DNA of 64,000 nucleotides from positions 1 through 64,000 of the forward strand of contig CAIUHP010000113.1 in NCBI GenBank assembly GCA_903899015.1. Direction: 5' to 3'. Shown here piece by piece: positions 30,128 to 39,822 of this stretch; position 1 is the stretch's first letter, and every line of letters starts with the position of its first letter. The notes under the pieces are model-generated. The model saw only the letters and a program-made list of their open reading frames with translations, did not search any database and had not been told where the DNA came from. The position numbers and the translations under genes are program-made. This DNA is from an uncultured Armatimonadota bacterium (GTDB lineage Bacteria; Armatimonadota; Fimbriimonadia; Fimbriimonadales; Fimbriimonadaceae).

Positions 30128-31429
30128 TCAGCGCGAGAGCCTGATAGTGGCACCTCTTGCGTGAGTTGGAAAGCCTTCCATCTCGCCAAATGCCTCGATC
30201 GTTGGGATTAGCTCGATCAATTCATCGAAATTCAAATGACTGACACTCTGGACCTTCCAAAAATCCAGGATGTTGACCGGACTTCCAAATCGAGCCGCGC
30301 CCGCAGTCGGCAATGTGTGAGAAGGCCCCAAAACATAATCGCCTGCGCTTTCTGGGGTGTATTCGCCAAGCAAAATGGCACCCGCGTTTTGAATCCGATC
30401 GACGATCTTCTCGGGGGATTTGATGGACACCGTAAGGTGCTCAGGAGCAATTGCATTCACGATGTCAATCGCCTGGGTCATATCTTCGGCAATAAATGCG
30501 ATGCTCTCATTGGATAGGGCGACTCGCATACTGGCCTCACACCTTGCACCATTCAGTTGGCGATCAACGGCAGCAAGCAATTCGTTCAAGACAGTTTCGG
30601 AAGTCGTGACGATAAATGCCGCGTTGTCATCGCTGTGCTCGATCTGAGTTAGCAAATCTGCCGCCGCCCACTCAATATTCGCGTCCTCGTCCAGCAATAC
30701 GCAGACTTCACTTGGGCCGGCATATCCATCGAGTCCAACCCGTCCCCAAAGCTGTCTCTTTGCCTCATTAACAAAGCGATTTCCTGGTCCCACGATCTTG
30801 TCTACCCGAGGCACAGATTCAGTTCCGAATGCCAATGCTGCGATTGCTGCTGCTCCACCAACCTTAAACGCCTTTTCCACCCCTGCCCACTTCAACGCGT
30901 ACAAAACGGCGGGAGAAAGCGCGCCATCTGAACGGCACGGGGTCGTCACAAATCGATGATCTACCCCGGCGACTCTCGCCGGCAATACGTTCATTAAGAC
31001 GCTGCTCGGATATGTCGCTCTCCCGCCTGGTACGTAGACACCGACTTTCGAAAGAGGTCGAACGATCTGTCCTAATGAACCGTGACGCCATCCGAAACAA
31101 GAGCCCTGTGGCTCAAGTCCGGCTGTGAAATTTGCTAACTGAAGCGTGTGAAAGTCTTCGATCCGTTTTCCAGCAAACTGGATCGCTGACTCATATTGAG
31201 TCGGCAACTCAGTTGAGTTCATCTCCTCGTCCGTCACAAGGATGGAAGTGAGGTGAGGTGAATCGAATCGCCTACTTGTTTCAAGCAAAGCTTCGTCGCC
31301 TCTCGTTCGAACGTCTTCAATGATCGAAGCGACTACCCTTTCGGTCGCTTCGTCTCGAACTATCTGGCGTTTGCTGAGGCACTCGAAGGGATCCTCGGTC
31401 CGAGCATCAAGAATTCGACATAAAGCCAT
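30128..31429 (-). CDS. hisD: Histidinol dehydrogenase
   Basis: 'VGVYVPGGRATYPSSVLMNVLPARVAGV', 'VDKIVGPGNRFVNEAKRQLWGRVGLDGYAGPSEV', 'AGAILLGEYTPESAGDYVLGPSHTLPTAGAARF'. Confidence 0.96.
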   Translation of the reverse strand: MALCRILDARTEDPFECLSKRQIVRDEATERVVASIIEDVRTRGDEALLETSRRFDSPHLTSILVTDEEMNSTELPTQYESAIQFAGKRIEDFHTLQLANFTAGLEPQGSCFGWRHGSLGQIVRPLSKVGVYVPGGRATYPSSVLMNVLPARVAGVDHRFVTTPCRSDGALSPAVLYALKWAGVEKAFKVGGAAAIAALAFGTESVPRVDKIVGPGNRFVNEAKRQLWGRVGLDGYAGPSEVCVLLDEDANIEWAAADLLTQIEHSDDNAAFIVTTSETVLNELLAAVDRQLNGARCEASMRVALSNESIAFIAEDMTQAIDIVNAIAPEHLTVSIKSPEKIVDRIQNAGAILLGEYTPESAGDYVLGPSHTLPTAGAARFGSPVNILDFWKVQSVSHLNFDELIELIPTIEAFGEMEGFPTHARGATIRLSR

Positions 31430-31432
31430 GAC

Positions 31433-32980
31433 TTATCTCAATAACTCCATCGCTCGCTCGACGCGTGTTCGAATGCGCTCGGGTCCCAAAACCGACATGA
31501 GTTCAAAAAGTCCGGGACCAGTCGTCTTGCCCGTGAGCGCAACCCTGGTCGGATGCACCACTGGACCTAACTTGTCTAATCCTTGAGCCGTTTGAAACTC
31601 TCGAAGCGCTTCCTCATAGACGGATGGCTCCGAGTCTGGCCCGAACGTACTGTTGCACTGATCAAGAAGAAATTCAAAAAGGGCACGGGTAGTTGGTTGT
31701 GAGAACCATTTGTCAACCGCTTTTTCTTCCATCGCGAGAGCGTCCACAAAGAAAAACTCGCACTCAATCCCAAAATCAGCCAACGTGTGAACGCGTTGTT
31801 GCTCGAGTTTGATTGCCTCTAGGGCATAGCCACGATCATCTTGAATGGCCCGATCCAGCAGTATTAGCGTCGCCTCAACCCTCTTCGGATCTGGCTGTCC
31901 AACCTCCGGCTCAAGTTGATTGAAATATTCCAACGTATAAGGAGTTCGAAGGTAATCAATCAAAACATCCAATAAATCAACGGGATCCAACGCGCGAATC
32001 GCATTGCCGTTTAGCCAACGCAATTTCTCGATATCAAACTTGCCAGGAGAAGGCTGCAGACCCTTCAAATCAAACGCATCTACCAACTCCTGCTCACTCA
32101 AGATCTCTCGATCGTCGCCAGGCGACCAACCGATGAGCGCGATGAAGTTTTTGAGAGGACCTTTCAAGAAGCCTTGCGCTGCATAGTCAAGTACACGAGT
32201 CGCTCCGTGTCGCTTTGAAAGTTTCTTCCCATCCGTTCCTACGATGACCGGACAGTGAACAAAAATCGGTCGTTGCCAACCAAAAGCATCAAAAAGAGCT
32301 GCATGTTTGGGAGCGGAAGACAGCCACTCTTCACCGCGAATAATGTGAGTGATCTCCATCAAATGATCGTCTACCATCGAAGCAAAGTGGTACGTCGGCA
32401 TGCCGTCCGCCTTTATGAGAACTGGATCATCAATCGTGTTGCTATCCCACTCAACGTGCCCCCTAATGGCATCCTCAATAGAAATCGTGGTGTCTCGAGG
32501 TATGCGTTGCCGAATCACATAGGGCTTCCCGTCGGCAATGGCTGCTTCGACCTGATCGGGAGTTGCATCTCGCCAGATACCGCCAAAGTATCCCGTCGAT
32601 TGCTTCTGCGCGGTCTGAATTTCGCGCATTTGCTCCAATTCTTGGGCGGTGTCAAAAGCCTTGTAGGCATATCCGAGTTCCAAGAGCTTCTCAATCCAGC
32701 CAGCATAGATGCCTGCTTCCTTTCGCTCACTTTGGCGATACGGCGCGTTTGGGCCGCCAATATGAGGCCCCTCATCGAACTCAATTCCAACCCAGGACAG
32801 CGTGTCGATAAATTCTTGTTCTGACTCGGGCGAATACCGATTTCGATCGGTATCTTCGATGCGCAGGATATTTATCCCACCGTTGTGCCGAGCAAACAGG
32901 GACTTAAAAAGGGCATCCCGTAATGCTCCCACGTGAAGCATTCCGGTAGGACTTGGTGCAAAGCGAACGCGTACCGACAT
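31433..32980 (-). CDS. gltX: Glutamyl-tRNA synthetase
   Basis: 'VRVRFAPSPTGMLHVGALRDALFKSLFARH' (HIGH-type) and 'DGKKLSKRHGATRV' (KMSKS-type); 'LRIEDTDRNRYSPESEQEFID'. Confidence 0.97.
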   Translation of the reverse strand: MSVRVRFAPSPTGMLHVGALRDALFKSLFARHNGGINILRIEDTDRNRYSPESEQEFIDTLSWVGIEFDEGPHIGGPNAPYRQSERKEAGIYAGWIEKLLELGYAYKAFDTAQELEQMREIQTAQKQSTGYFGGIWRDATPDQVEAAIADGKPYVIRQRIPRDTTISIEDAIRGHVEWDSNTIDDPVLIKADGMPTYHFASMVDDHLMEITHIIRGEEWLSSAPKHAALFDAFGWQRPIFVHCPVIVGTDGKKLSKRHGATRVLDYAAQGFLKGPLKNFIALIGWSPGDDREILSEQELVDAFDLKGLQPSPGKFDIEKLRWLNGNAIRALDPVDLLDVLIDYLRTPYTLEYFNQLEPEVGQPDPKRVEATLILLDRAIQDDRGYALEAIKLEQQRVHTLADFGIECEFFFVDALAMEEKAVDKWFSQPTTRALFEFLLDQCNSTFGPDSEPSVYEEALREFQTAQGLDKLGPVVHPTRVALTGKTTGPGLFELMSVLGPERIRTRVERAMELLR

Positions 32981-33114
32981 CTTCTACAGGGTACCCGTCC
33001 AAAGAATTTCGACCTGAAGGGGCGAGTCACCCTCAGGCCAAGATTCGCGTCACTTTAGCCCCTTCGCAACGTGGTGCGAGACACCCCTAATGTCTCAGGC
33101 AATCCGAATTGGAC

Positions 33115-34056
33115 TCACGACTCGTCATGATTCGCGTCTGACTTTGAGGAGTCATCGGGTTCAGAGTCGGTAGTCGAACCTGGACCGTTTTCATCTTCTG
33201 TGTTAACCGGCGCTTCAAAATGAAATCGGATCTTTTCGTTCGGCGCCCCTCCGCCCTTACACGGAACAAATGGTCGAGTGTGGCCAAGGTGAAATTCTAG
33301 GGCTTTCGGATCGGGTTCATCTTCGTCAACCATGACTAAGACTTCCTCGTCTCCTCCCATGTGCCTCAACCTTTGGTTCAAGACTTTAATGTTTTGATCA
33401 TGTTGTTCACAAAAGGCACAAGGACCAGACCAAGTGTCTTCCACGACTGTAAAGCTGCAACTATCAACATTTAGCAGCCATTCGAACCAATCGTTATGAA
33501 TGAAGAAAGCGCCATCGTGGTTGTCCCAAATGATTGAGTAATGGTCTCTTCCTCCTGAGGCTTGAAAGATGAGTTTATTTCTGGAAGTAGCGTTAACAAT
33601 AGGGCTTGCGAACTTCTTCCCTTCGCCCTTTGCCGCAAAACTCGTTTGAATCGTTTCGATGTTGGCGATCTTCGCAACCGGTACTTTCTCAGATTTCTCA
33701 TGTTGCTTTCGTGGCTCAACGACTTCTCCCGGCTTAAACGTTTCTGAATATCGTTGGATGCCATCGGCAGCTAATTGCAAAACTGCGCCACAAATTAAGG
33801 CAACATCCGCTACCCCTTCGGCTGGTATCACCGGAACCAAAAGCGCGCCCAAAGTGCTTATAGCTTTGCCGGCGGTATCCGTAGTTTTCGCAACCTCCCT
33901 TAGTAACTCGCGGTCTACATGGTCTTGGCTGTTTGAGTCGCACCCGTTTCCAATTAATGAAAGTGATCCAACAACTCTGCTCGCGATCGAGACTTGGCCG
34001 ACCGACTTGATAAACGATCGTCTAGTAATCTGATTAACTCGCCGATTAGCACTCAC
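33115..34056 (-). CDS. Hypothetical Tat-type exported protein
   Basis: 'ITRRSFIKSVGQVSIASRVVGSLSLIGNGC'; GTG start at 34056 preceded by GAGGGG. ORF opens at 34071. Confidence 0.6.
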   Translation of the reverse strand: MSANRRVNQITRRSFIKSVGQVSIASRVVGSLSLIGNGCDSNSQDHVDRELLREVAKTTDTAGKAISTLGALLVPVIPAEGVADVALICGAVLQLAADGIQRYSETFKPGEVVEPRKQHEKSEKVPVAKIANIETIQTSFAAKGEGKKFASPIVNATSRNKLIFQASGGRDHYSIIWDNHDGAFFIHNDWFEWLLNVDSCSFTVVEDTWSGPCAFCEQHDQNIKVLNQRLRHMGGDEEVLVMVDEDEPDPKALEFHLGHTRPFVPCKGGGAPNEKIRFHFEAPVNTEDENGPGSTTDSEPDDSSKSDANHDES

Positions 34057-34180
34057 TGCAATTCCCCTCAAATTGCATTGTAAGCAATAAAAGCAGAACG
34101 CGTCAACAAGGCACGATTTTTCTGCCCGGGCGACGTCAATACGATGTCTTGACGCCGTCGAGGAGATTTACATTCTAAGA

Positions 34181-35347
34181 CTAAGCGGGCTCAGGATCCC
34201 ATTGAATGCGCTTGTAAGCAATGGTTCCGAAGGCGGCTGAGAACCCAATAAGTACCACGGTAGAAACGAGAGCGTCTTGCAAAGGAAGCCCTCGCCAAAT
34301 CATGCCGTCGAACCCATCAACCGCCCAAGCGATGGGTATCAATTTGCTGACCATTTGGAACGCAGTCGGCATGAGTGAGATTGGGAACCAAGCTCCTCCT
34401 AACATGCACATTCCAAGAACCGCAAGAATAGAGAGGCCCCTACTTTGCTGTTCATTTTTGCCAAGGGCTGCCACGAATAGACCAAATGTTGCCGACATGA
34501 GAGAAGCCGCAATCGCCACGAGGAAAAATCCTACATAGTTACCTGCCGTCGGTTCGATGTGGAATTTGAAGACCGCCATTCCGACCCCAAACACGACACA
34601 TAAAATTGCCATGGCTCGAATCGCGGCACTCATTCCCTTGGCAAGCAAGAACATAAATGGACTGACAGGCGACGATCTTAGACGCCTCCAAATTCCCATT
34701 CTGCGCTCTCGAAGCAAGGTCATAGCACTTTCAATTGCCCAGAACAAAAGCCCTTGCATCGCCATGCCTGCAAAGGCATGAGCGGCCGGACTAGAATCGC
34801 CCTTATGGTCAGCGGCTTGGGTTTCGTCCTTAAGGTTAAAGGGTAATTGCGAATCTTCTACGCGAGCGGATGATCCAAAGACCTGCTTCGTAACGGACTG
34901 CATGGTCAAGCGAATCAACGAACCTTTGGCCATTCCGACCACAATGCTTCGAGACGGATCTTCCAACAGTCTAAAGTCAGGCGGAGTTGTGTGCTCGGTC
35001 ATTGCTTGAACGGCTTTATCCGAGAATCCCTTCGGCACAACGACGGCAAGCGCGACATCCCCTTTTGAAACTTTCTGTTGGGCAGTGGCTTCGTCTGCCT
35101 CCTTGAGATTGAAGGCAGAACTCTTCTTGAGTCGAGCGATGAGATCGGTGGAAAGATCCGTATGGTCCTGATCAACCACTAATAAGTCCACCTTCGAGGC
35201 CTGAGCCGACTTGCCCGTGTTTTGAAACAGGTAGCCAATGAAGCAAGCCAAGATAACCGGTGTGACGAACGAGATCATCACTGATCGGCGATCAGCGATG
35301 TAAATTCTAAGGTCTTTTCTAACGAGTTCCCAAAGTAAGTTCAGCAT
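34181..35347 (-). CDS. ABC-2 type transporter permease
   Basis: 'ADRRSVMISFVTPVILACFIGYLF', 'LRERRMGIWRRLRSSPVSPFMFLLAKG', 'MLGGAWFPISLMP'. Confidence 0.9.
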   Translation of the reverse strand: MLNLLWELVRKDLRIYIADRRSVMISFVTPVILACFIGYLFQNTGKSAQASKVDLLVVDQDHTDLSTDLIARLKKSSAFNLKEADEATAQQKVSKGDVALAVVVPKGFSDKAVQAMTEHTTPPDFRLLEDPSRSIVVGMAKGSLIRLTMQSVTKQVFGSSARVEDSQLPFNLKDETQAADHKGDSSPAAHAFAGMAMQGLLFWAIESAMTLLRERRMGIWRRLRSSPVSPFMFLLAKGMSAAIRAMAILCVVFGVGMAVFKFHIEPTAGNYVGFFLVAIAASLMSATFGLFVAALGKNEQQSRGLSILAVLGMCMLGGAWFPISLMPTAFQMVSKLIPIAWAVDGFDGMIWRGLPLQDALVSTVVLIGFSAAFGTIAYKRIQWDPEPA

Positions 35348-35350
35348 CTA

Positions 35351-36271
35351 TTAATCTCTCAAGGACCGTCCTGTGAGGTGCAAGAAAACCTGTTCCAGAG
35401 AGCTTTCCTGAGTTCGAATCGAGGCAAATTGCAATCCTAATTGGGCGAGGGATGCGAGAGCCCTCGGTAAATCCTTCGTCAGATCATCGACTTCGAGAGT
35501 CAATTGAGTTCCATCCAGGTGGTGGGAAATCGTTCCGATGATCGGATCGAGTGGGATCGACAATGGATTCACGAGCTCGACAAACACTTCATTCTTTGCG
35601 GGCATCAGCCGTTTGATATTGGACATGGATTCTTGGGCAATCACCGTTCCGTTGTCCATAATCGCAACCCGTTGACAGAGTCTTTCGACTTCTTCCATAT
35701 AGTGGGTGGTGTAGATGATCGTCTTTCCCTTGGAATTGAGAACTTCAAGCGCATCAAAAATAGCGTTTCGACTTTGCGGATCAACGCCTACTGTCGGCTC
35801 ATCTAAAATGACCAAATCAGGTTCATGTAGAAGTGCTGCTGCAATGTTAAGCCTCCGTTTCATTCCCCCCGAGAAATTCGCGACTGGTTCGTTCGATCGA
35901 TCTTTCAACCCCGTTAATTCAAGGCAAGATTCGATTCTGTTGGTGAGGTGTTGTCCTACTAATCCGTAAAGTGATCCGAAGAACCTCAAGTTATCAATCG
36001 CATTGATTTCAGAATAGAGGGCAAGATCTTGCGGTACGTATCCGATCTTCCGCTTCGGAGCGGGATTGTTCACTGAGACAAGCTCTCCATCAAGCAGAAC
36101 CGTCCCACCATCGGCATCCAAAGTGCCGGTAAGAATGGAAATCACCGTTGTCTTGCCGGCTCCATTGGGTCCAAGTAACCCAAAACAAGAACCAGGCTCA
36201 ACGCTAAAGGAAGCGTTCTTTACCGCGACGGTGTCGCCAAATGATTTACGTAAGCCAACTACTTCTAGCAC
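35351..36271 (-). CDS. ABC transporter ATP-binding protein
   Basis: Walker A 'GLLGPNGAGKTTVISILTG', signature 'NFSGGMKRRLNIAAALLHEPDLVILDEPTVGVDPQSR'. Confidence 0.95.
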   Translation of the reverse strand: MLEVVGLRKSFGDTVAVKNASFSVEPGSCFGLLGPNGAGKTTVISILTGTLDADGGTVLLDGELVSVNNPAPKRKIGYVPQDLALYSEINAIDNLRFFGSLYGLVGQHLTNRIESCLELTGLKDRSNEPVANFSGGMKRRLNIAAALLHEPDLVILDEPTVGVDPQSRNAIFDALEVLNSKGKTIIYTTHYMEEVERLCQRVAIMDNGTVIAQESMSNIKRLMPAKNEVFVELVNPLSIPLDPIIGTISHHLDGTQLTLEVDDLTKDLPRALASLAQLGLQFASIRTQESSLEQVFLHLTGRSLRD

Positions 36272-36324
36272 CGTAAGCGATACGCTACTGTGGAGTGAGT
36301 AGGTTGCAAACGAACCAATTCAAA

Positions 36325-37272
36325 CTATTCGACACCCCCGCCTGTTGGCAGGAACTTTTCATATCCTTTTGGAGGCGAATAGGGCCGATCCGGGTTCATG
36401 CCGTTCCAAATCAATCCACATAATTTCCGGATGATGACATCGCCCTCATTTGTCTTTGTCCACGACTGATCCTTCTGATCATCGGTATAGATTGTGAGGA
36501 TGTAGGGCTGGTTTGTAAAAACAAGGGCGACCTCGCTCCTACTTCGATCAATGGCCCCTGACTTGCTCGCAACCTTGACATCAACAGGAGTAGTGATGCC
36601 GGTGTAATCATCCCAATATTGGTGGCTGAGTATCCGAAGTAGCTTTTCAGAACCCGCTTCAGAAGCTGCCTTCTTCGTGTAAATGAGTTCAATAAGTCGG
36701 TTCATTTCGACGGGTGTGGTCATACCAAGTCCGAACTGAGATCGTAGCTTTACCTTGTCTGGCTCGTCGGGTGGAAAGTTGTCCCACAAAACCTTGGTGT
36801 GTGAGAGTCCTAAGTTGGCCAGCCGAGCATTAACGTTGTCAGGTTTCAACCATTCTCTCAATACCATCGTTGCGGTGTTGTCACTCACCGTGATCATGAG
36901 ATTTACCCAGCCATCGAGGTCTAAGACGGTGCCGTCTTTAAAAAAATAGGACCACATACTGAACTGTCGCCCATCCATTGGGGGCACAGTCCATTTGTCA
37001 GACCAAGACAATTTGCCTTCCTCCACTTGTCTTATAGCTTCTAGAGCAACCGCGGTTTTGATCGTGCTCGCAGTTGGAAACACATCATTGCCGTGCAAGC
37101 TAATTTGCTGATGAGTCTTAAGATCCGTGACGCAATAACCAATGCGTCCATGAAATGGAAGACAGGCCTGATCGAGCTTCTGCTTGAGAACGGGCAGTTT
37201 GCTAGATGGATGAATCAGGTGTTCGAGCTTTCCGTACGTCAGCAAATTCAAACCGAGGGCTAGACACAGCAT
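36325..37272 (-). CDS. Class A beta-lactamase-like serine hydrolase
   Basis: 'PTASTIKTAVALEA' (SxxK), 'VSDNTATMVL' (SDN), 'ASKSGAIDRSRSEVALV' (KSG). Confidence 0.85.
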   Translation of the reverse strand: MLCLALGLNLLTYGKLEHLIHPSSKLPVLKQKLDQACLPFHGRIGYCVTDLKTHQQISLHGNDVFPTASTIKTAVALEAIRQVEEGKLSWSDKWTVPPMDGRQFSMWSYFFKDGTVLDLDGWVNLMITVSDNTATMVLREWLKPDNVNARLANLGLSHTKVLWDNFPPDEPDKVKLRSQFGLGMTTPVEMNRLIELIYTKKAASEAGSEKLLRILSHQYWDDYTGITTPVDVKVASKSGAIDRSRSEVALVFTNQPYILTIYTDDQKDQSWTKTNEGDVIIRKLCGLIWNGMNPDRPYSPPKGYEKFLPTGGGVE

Positions 37273-37314
37273 TTGAACAGTTTAACGCTGTCATCACGAA
37301 GCCGAAAACGCATT

Positions 37315-37344
37315 AAAAAAAAGATCGGCCCTTTCGGGCCGACC
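37315..37344 (-). terminator. Intrinsic terminator after small ORF 37346-37534
   Basis: GGTCGGCCC-GAAA-GGGCCGATC followed by TTTTTTTT on the minus strand. Confidence 0.92.
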
Positions 37345-37345
37345 T

Positions 37346-37534
37346 TTAGTTCTTCAAGTCTTCTTTGAACATCAGTCCAACTTGGTGCTCGAACATCCTG
37401 TTGTAGGATTCCAAGAAACCTGCTGGCTTTTCCTGTTCCAGACTTACTTTCGGTTCATTTGACCGATTTAATTTTGCACGTCTCGCGATCCGCGGGAGCG
37501 TGATACTTGTCCATCTTCGTACTGAGACGATCAT
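37346..37534 (-). CDS. Small basic protein, 62 aa, unknown function
   Basis: ATG preceded by perfect AGGAGGT Shine-Dalgarno (minus strand AGGAGGTCGCCATG); stop abuts a strong terminator. Confidence 0.7.
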   Translation of the reverse strand: MIVSVRRWTSITLPRIARRAKLNRSNEPKVSLEQEKPAGFLESYNRMFEHQVGLMFKEDLKN

Positions 37535-37727
37535 GGCGACCTCCTGTCGTTTGTCGCACTTAACCCGTGCTGTGGGCGCAGACGAATCTTTGTCTGCTAC
37601 TCAGGAGTCAACTGTGAGCTGAGCGGTCTACTTTGATCACTTGTTAGTATACCCCGGTGGTGATACCAGGTCCGGAGTCCCATCTTTGTGCGACACTCGA
37701 TCTTAACGTTGCCCTAACAAACGATAA

Positions 37728-37756
37728 GCCCGCGACAAATTCAATTTGTCGCGGGC
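37728..37756 (-). terminator. Hairpin terminator after the TlpA-like gene
   Basis: Perfect 13-bp stem GCCCGCGACAAAT-TCA-ATTTGTCGCGGGC 20 bp from the stop. Confidence 0.8.
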
Positions 37757-37775
37757 TCACATTAGCGATTCGAGA

Positions 37776-38285
37776 CTACTTTAAGAGGGACTTGATAGTC
37801 TTCTCGAACGATGGATAAAGCATGTCAATGTTGCTCGGAACACCGGTTTCGGTACGAGCGACCTTACCGTCCTTGCCGATGATCACAAATGCAGGAATGG
37901 CTTCAATTCCGAGCTTCTTCGTGAGTTCATCGTTGTTCGTTGTGAACGTGTAAGTGTACTTGTGCTCCTTTGCGTAGGCTTTTGCACCAGCGGGAGCGCC
38001 ATTCTCAAAAGTCTCTGCTCCAATGACTACCAAGCCCTTAGAAGCGTACTTCTGATGAAGTTTCTGCATCGTCGGGGAAGCCATCTTGCATGGTCCGCAC
38101 CATGTCGCCCAGAAATCAAGAACAACTACTTTCCCTTTAAGGCTCTTATTTGTCCAAACATGGCCGCTTGTATCAGTCATCTTGAAAGCAGGTGCTGGCT
38201 TTCCTACCAAGTGGTTCAAGTCCTGAGCAAACGAAGTTGTCGCTAAGAGGGAGGCGACAACGATAAATGTGCTTGTGTATTTCAT
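37776..38285 (-). CDS. TlpA/ResA-like thioredoxin family protein, exported
   Basis: Signal peptide; 'GKPAPAFKMTDTSGHVWTNKSLKGKVVVLDFWATWCGPCKMASPTMQKLH'. Confidence 0.93.
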   Translation of the reverse strand: MKYTSTFIVVASLLATTSFAQDLNHLVGKPAPAFKMTDTSGHVWTNKSLKGKVVVLDFWATWCGPCKMASPTMQKLHQKYASKGLVVIGAETFENGAPAGAKAYAKEHKYTYTFTTNNDELTKKLGIEAIPAFVIIGKDGKVARTETGVPSNIDMLYPSFEKTIKSLLK

Positions 38286-38406
38286 GGAATGCCTTGTTAA
38301 ACGTCGATTCTCTGCGTATCGTGCCTTAGATTATGGCAACTTGGGCTGACATGGTTGGTTAGCCCCATTGAGTAAGGCCACAGTGGGTCGCAAAGTTCCG
38401 CGATGA

Positions 38407-39822
38407 ATGAGTGGCAGCATAACGGTAGGAATCAGGCATAATCCGCCCGTGAAGCGCTGGTTCGGAGCATTGTTGGCAACGGTTTTAGCCTGTATTCCAC
38501 TCCTGCTTCATCGATCGAGCCATCAGAGCCTCCTTGCCGATTCAGACACCAAGGTTTTACTGGAAACCATCCGCCATCGCAATGCACCCTTGAGCTGGTT
38601 CACCGGAGATTGGCCCCTTCAAAATCACTTCTATCGTCCAATTTCTACGTTATCGTTTGAACTTGACAATCGACTCTATGGTTCAAACGCAGCCGGATAC
38701 GGGCTTACCAACGCGCTCTTGTGCGTGGCTTGCGTGTTGCTCCTATTTTGGTTTCTCCGAGAACTCACCGACAACCCGATTCTTTCAGGGACCGCCTCCG
38801 TCCTTTTTGCATTCCAGCATGTCGGCTTGCAAGATGCCTTCCTTATTTGGATCAATCCGCTGATCGCATTGACGATTATCATCGGATTGATCCGCCATCG
38901 TTCCAAGGTTCGAAACTGGCTTCCTGCTTGTTTAGTGCTCACCTATTGTGCGGTTGAAATTGGAGTGGTGGAAATAACTGCGTATGGTTCTCTGGGTGCA
39001 GGCACCATTGGCTGGTTACCAGGGCGAACTGCGACCGTAATGACAGTGTTTGCACTTGCCGCCATGGCCTCCTATGCGCGCTATGAACGACTCAGCGCTG
39101 AACGCACGCTCCTAGAACCGTCTCCACTCGATCCGCCCGCTACAAAGAGTCGAAAGGAGACTAAAAGTGCCTCTCGATTGACTTGGGGGTGGGTTGTTTT
39201 CAGTGTCATCTGCCTTGCCTGTGCCCTTGGATCGTATGAGCAGGCCGTAATGTTGCCGGCTGCGTTGTTAGCAGTCGCAGTCACGATGCGCTCGAACCGA
39301 TTCAAGGTTCGTTGGCTCTGGCAAGTCGCTTTCTGGAGTCTGTTGGTTGGCTACTTAGTGCTTCGAAAGGCAATCATTCCGGCTGGAGCATCCAGTTATC
39401 AGCTGCAGCAATTTCGGAATGGACCAGGCGTTCGCCTCGCTCTGTTTAGCTATTCCTTACCGTTCCTCAACGGCATCAACGGCTTCCTTGCCAACGCAGA
39501 TTCAGGAATGCTCATGTTGGTAACCACCGGCCCGTATCTATTTTTCTTGGCCGCCGCTTCAAACCTAACTGCGTTTTACCAAGCCCGACGAAGGTGGGTT
39601 TTCGCTCTCGCTGGATACGGAATCTCGATTATCACGTTTCTGCCAATGGCTTGGGTAAAGCCGTTTGCGCACTACCATTACTGGCCACTTGCCATGAGAT
39701 CGCTCTTCACGGGCACTCTCTTATGGGTTGCAGCCGAACTTCTTGTTACCGCGTGGTCGCCCCAATCTTTCCGAGCGCCGCAACGGCTATCTCCCGCACC
39801 TGGTTCGCTTCCTCGTCCGTAA
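38407..39822 (+). CDS. Multi-pass membrane protein, possibly glycosyltransferase-39/C-like
   Basis: 471 aa with many hydrophobic segments; luminal-type motif 'DTKVLLETIRHRNAPLSWFTGDWPLQNHFYRPISTLSFELDNRLYG'. Confidence 0.65.
   Translation: MSGSITVGIRHNPPVKRWFGALLATVLACIPLLLHRSSHQSLLADSDTKVLLETIRHRNAPLSWFTGDWPLQNHFYRPISTLSFELDNRLYGSNAAGYGLTNALLCVACVLLLFWFLRELTDNPILSGTASVLFAFQHVGLQDAFLIWINPLIALTIIIGLIRHRSKVRNWLPACLVLTYCAVEIGVVEITAYGSLGAGTIGWLPGRTATVMTVFALAAMASYARYERLSAERTLLEPSPLDPPATKSRKETKSASRLTWGWVVFSVICLACALGSYEQAVMLPAALLAVAVTMRSNRFKVRWLWQVAFWSLLVGYLVLRKAIIPAGASSYQLQQFRNGPGVRLALFSYSLPFLNGINGFLANADSGMLMLVTTGPYLFFLAAASNLTAFYQARRRWVFALAGYGISIITFLPMAWVKPFAHYHYWPLAMRSLFTGTLLWVAAELLVTAWSPQSFRAPQRLSPAPGSLPRP

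Noticed and set aside
32255-32824. 189-aa plus ORF antisense to gltX
   Set aside because: Shadow ORF; gltX is unambiguous.
33020-33065. CCTGAAGGG...CCCTCAGG imperfect hairpin downstream of 33115-34056
   Set aside because: Bulged stem without a T-run; could be a weak terminator but not well supported.
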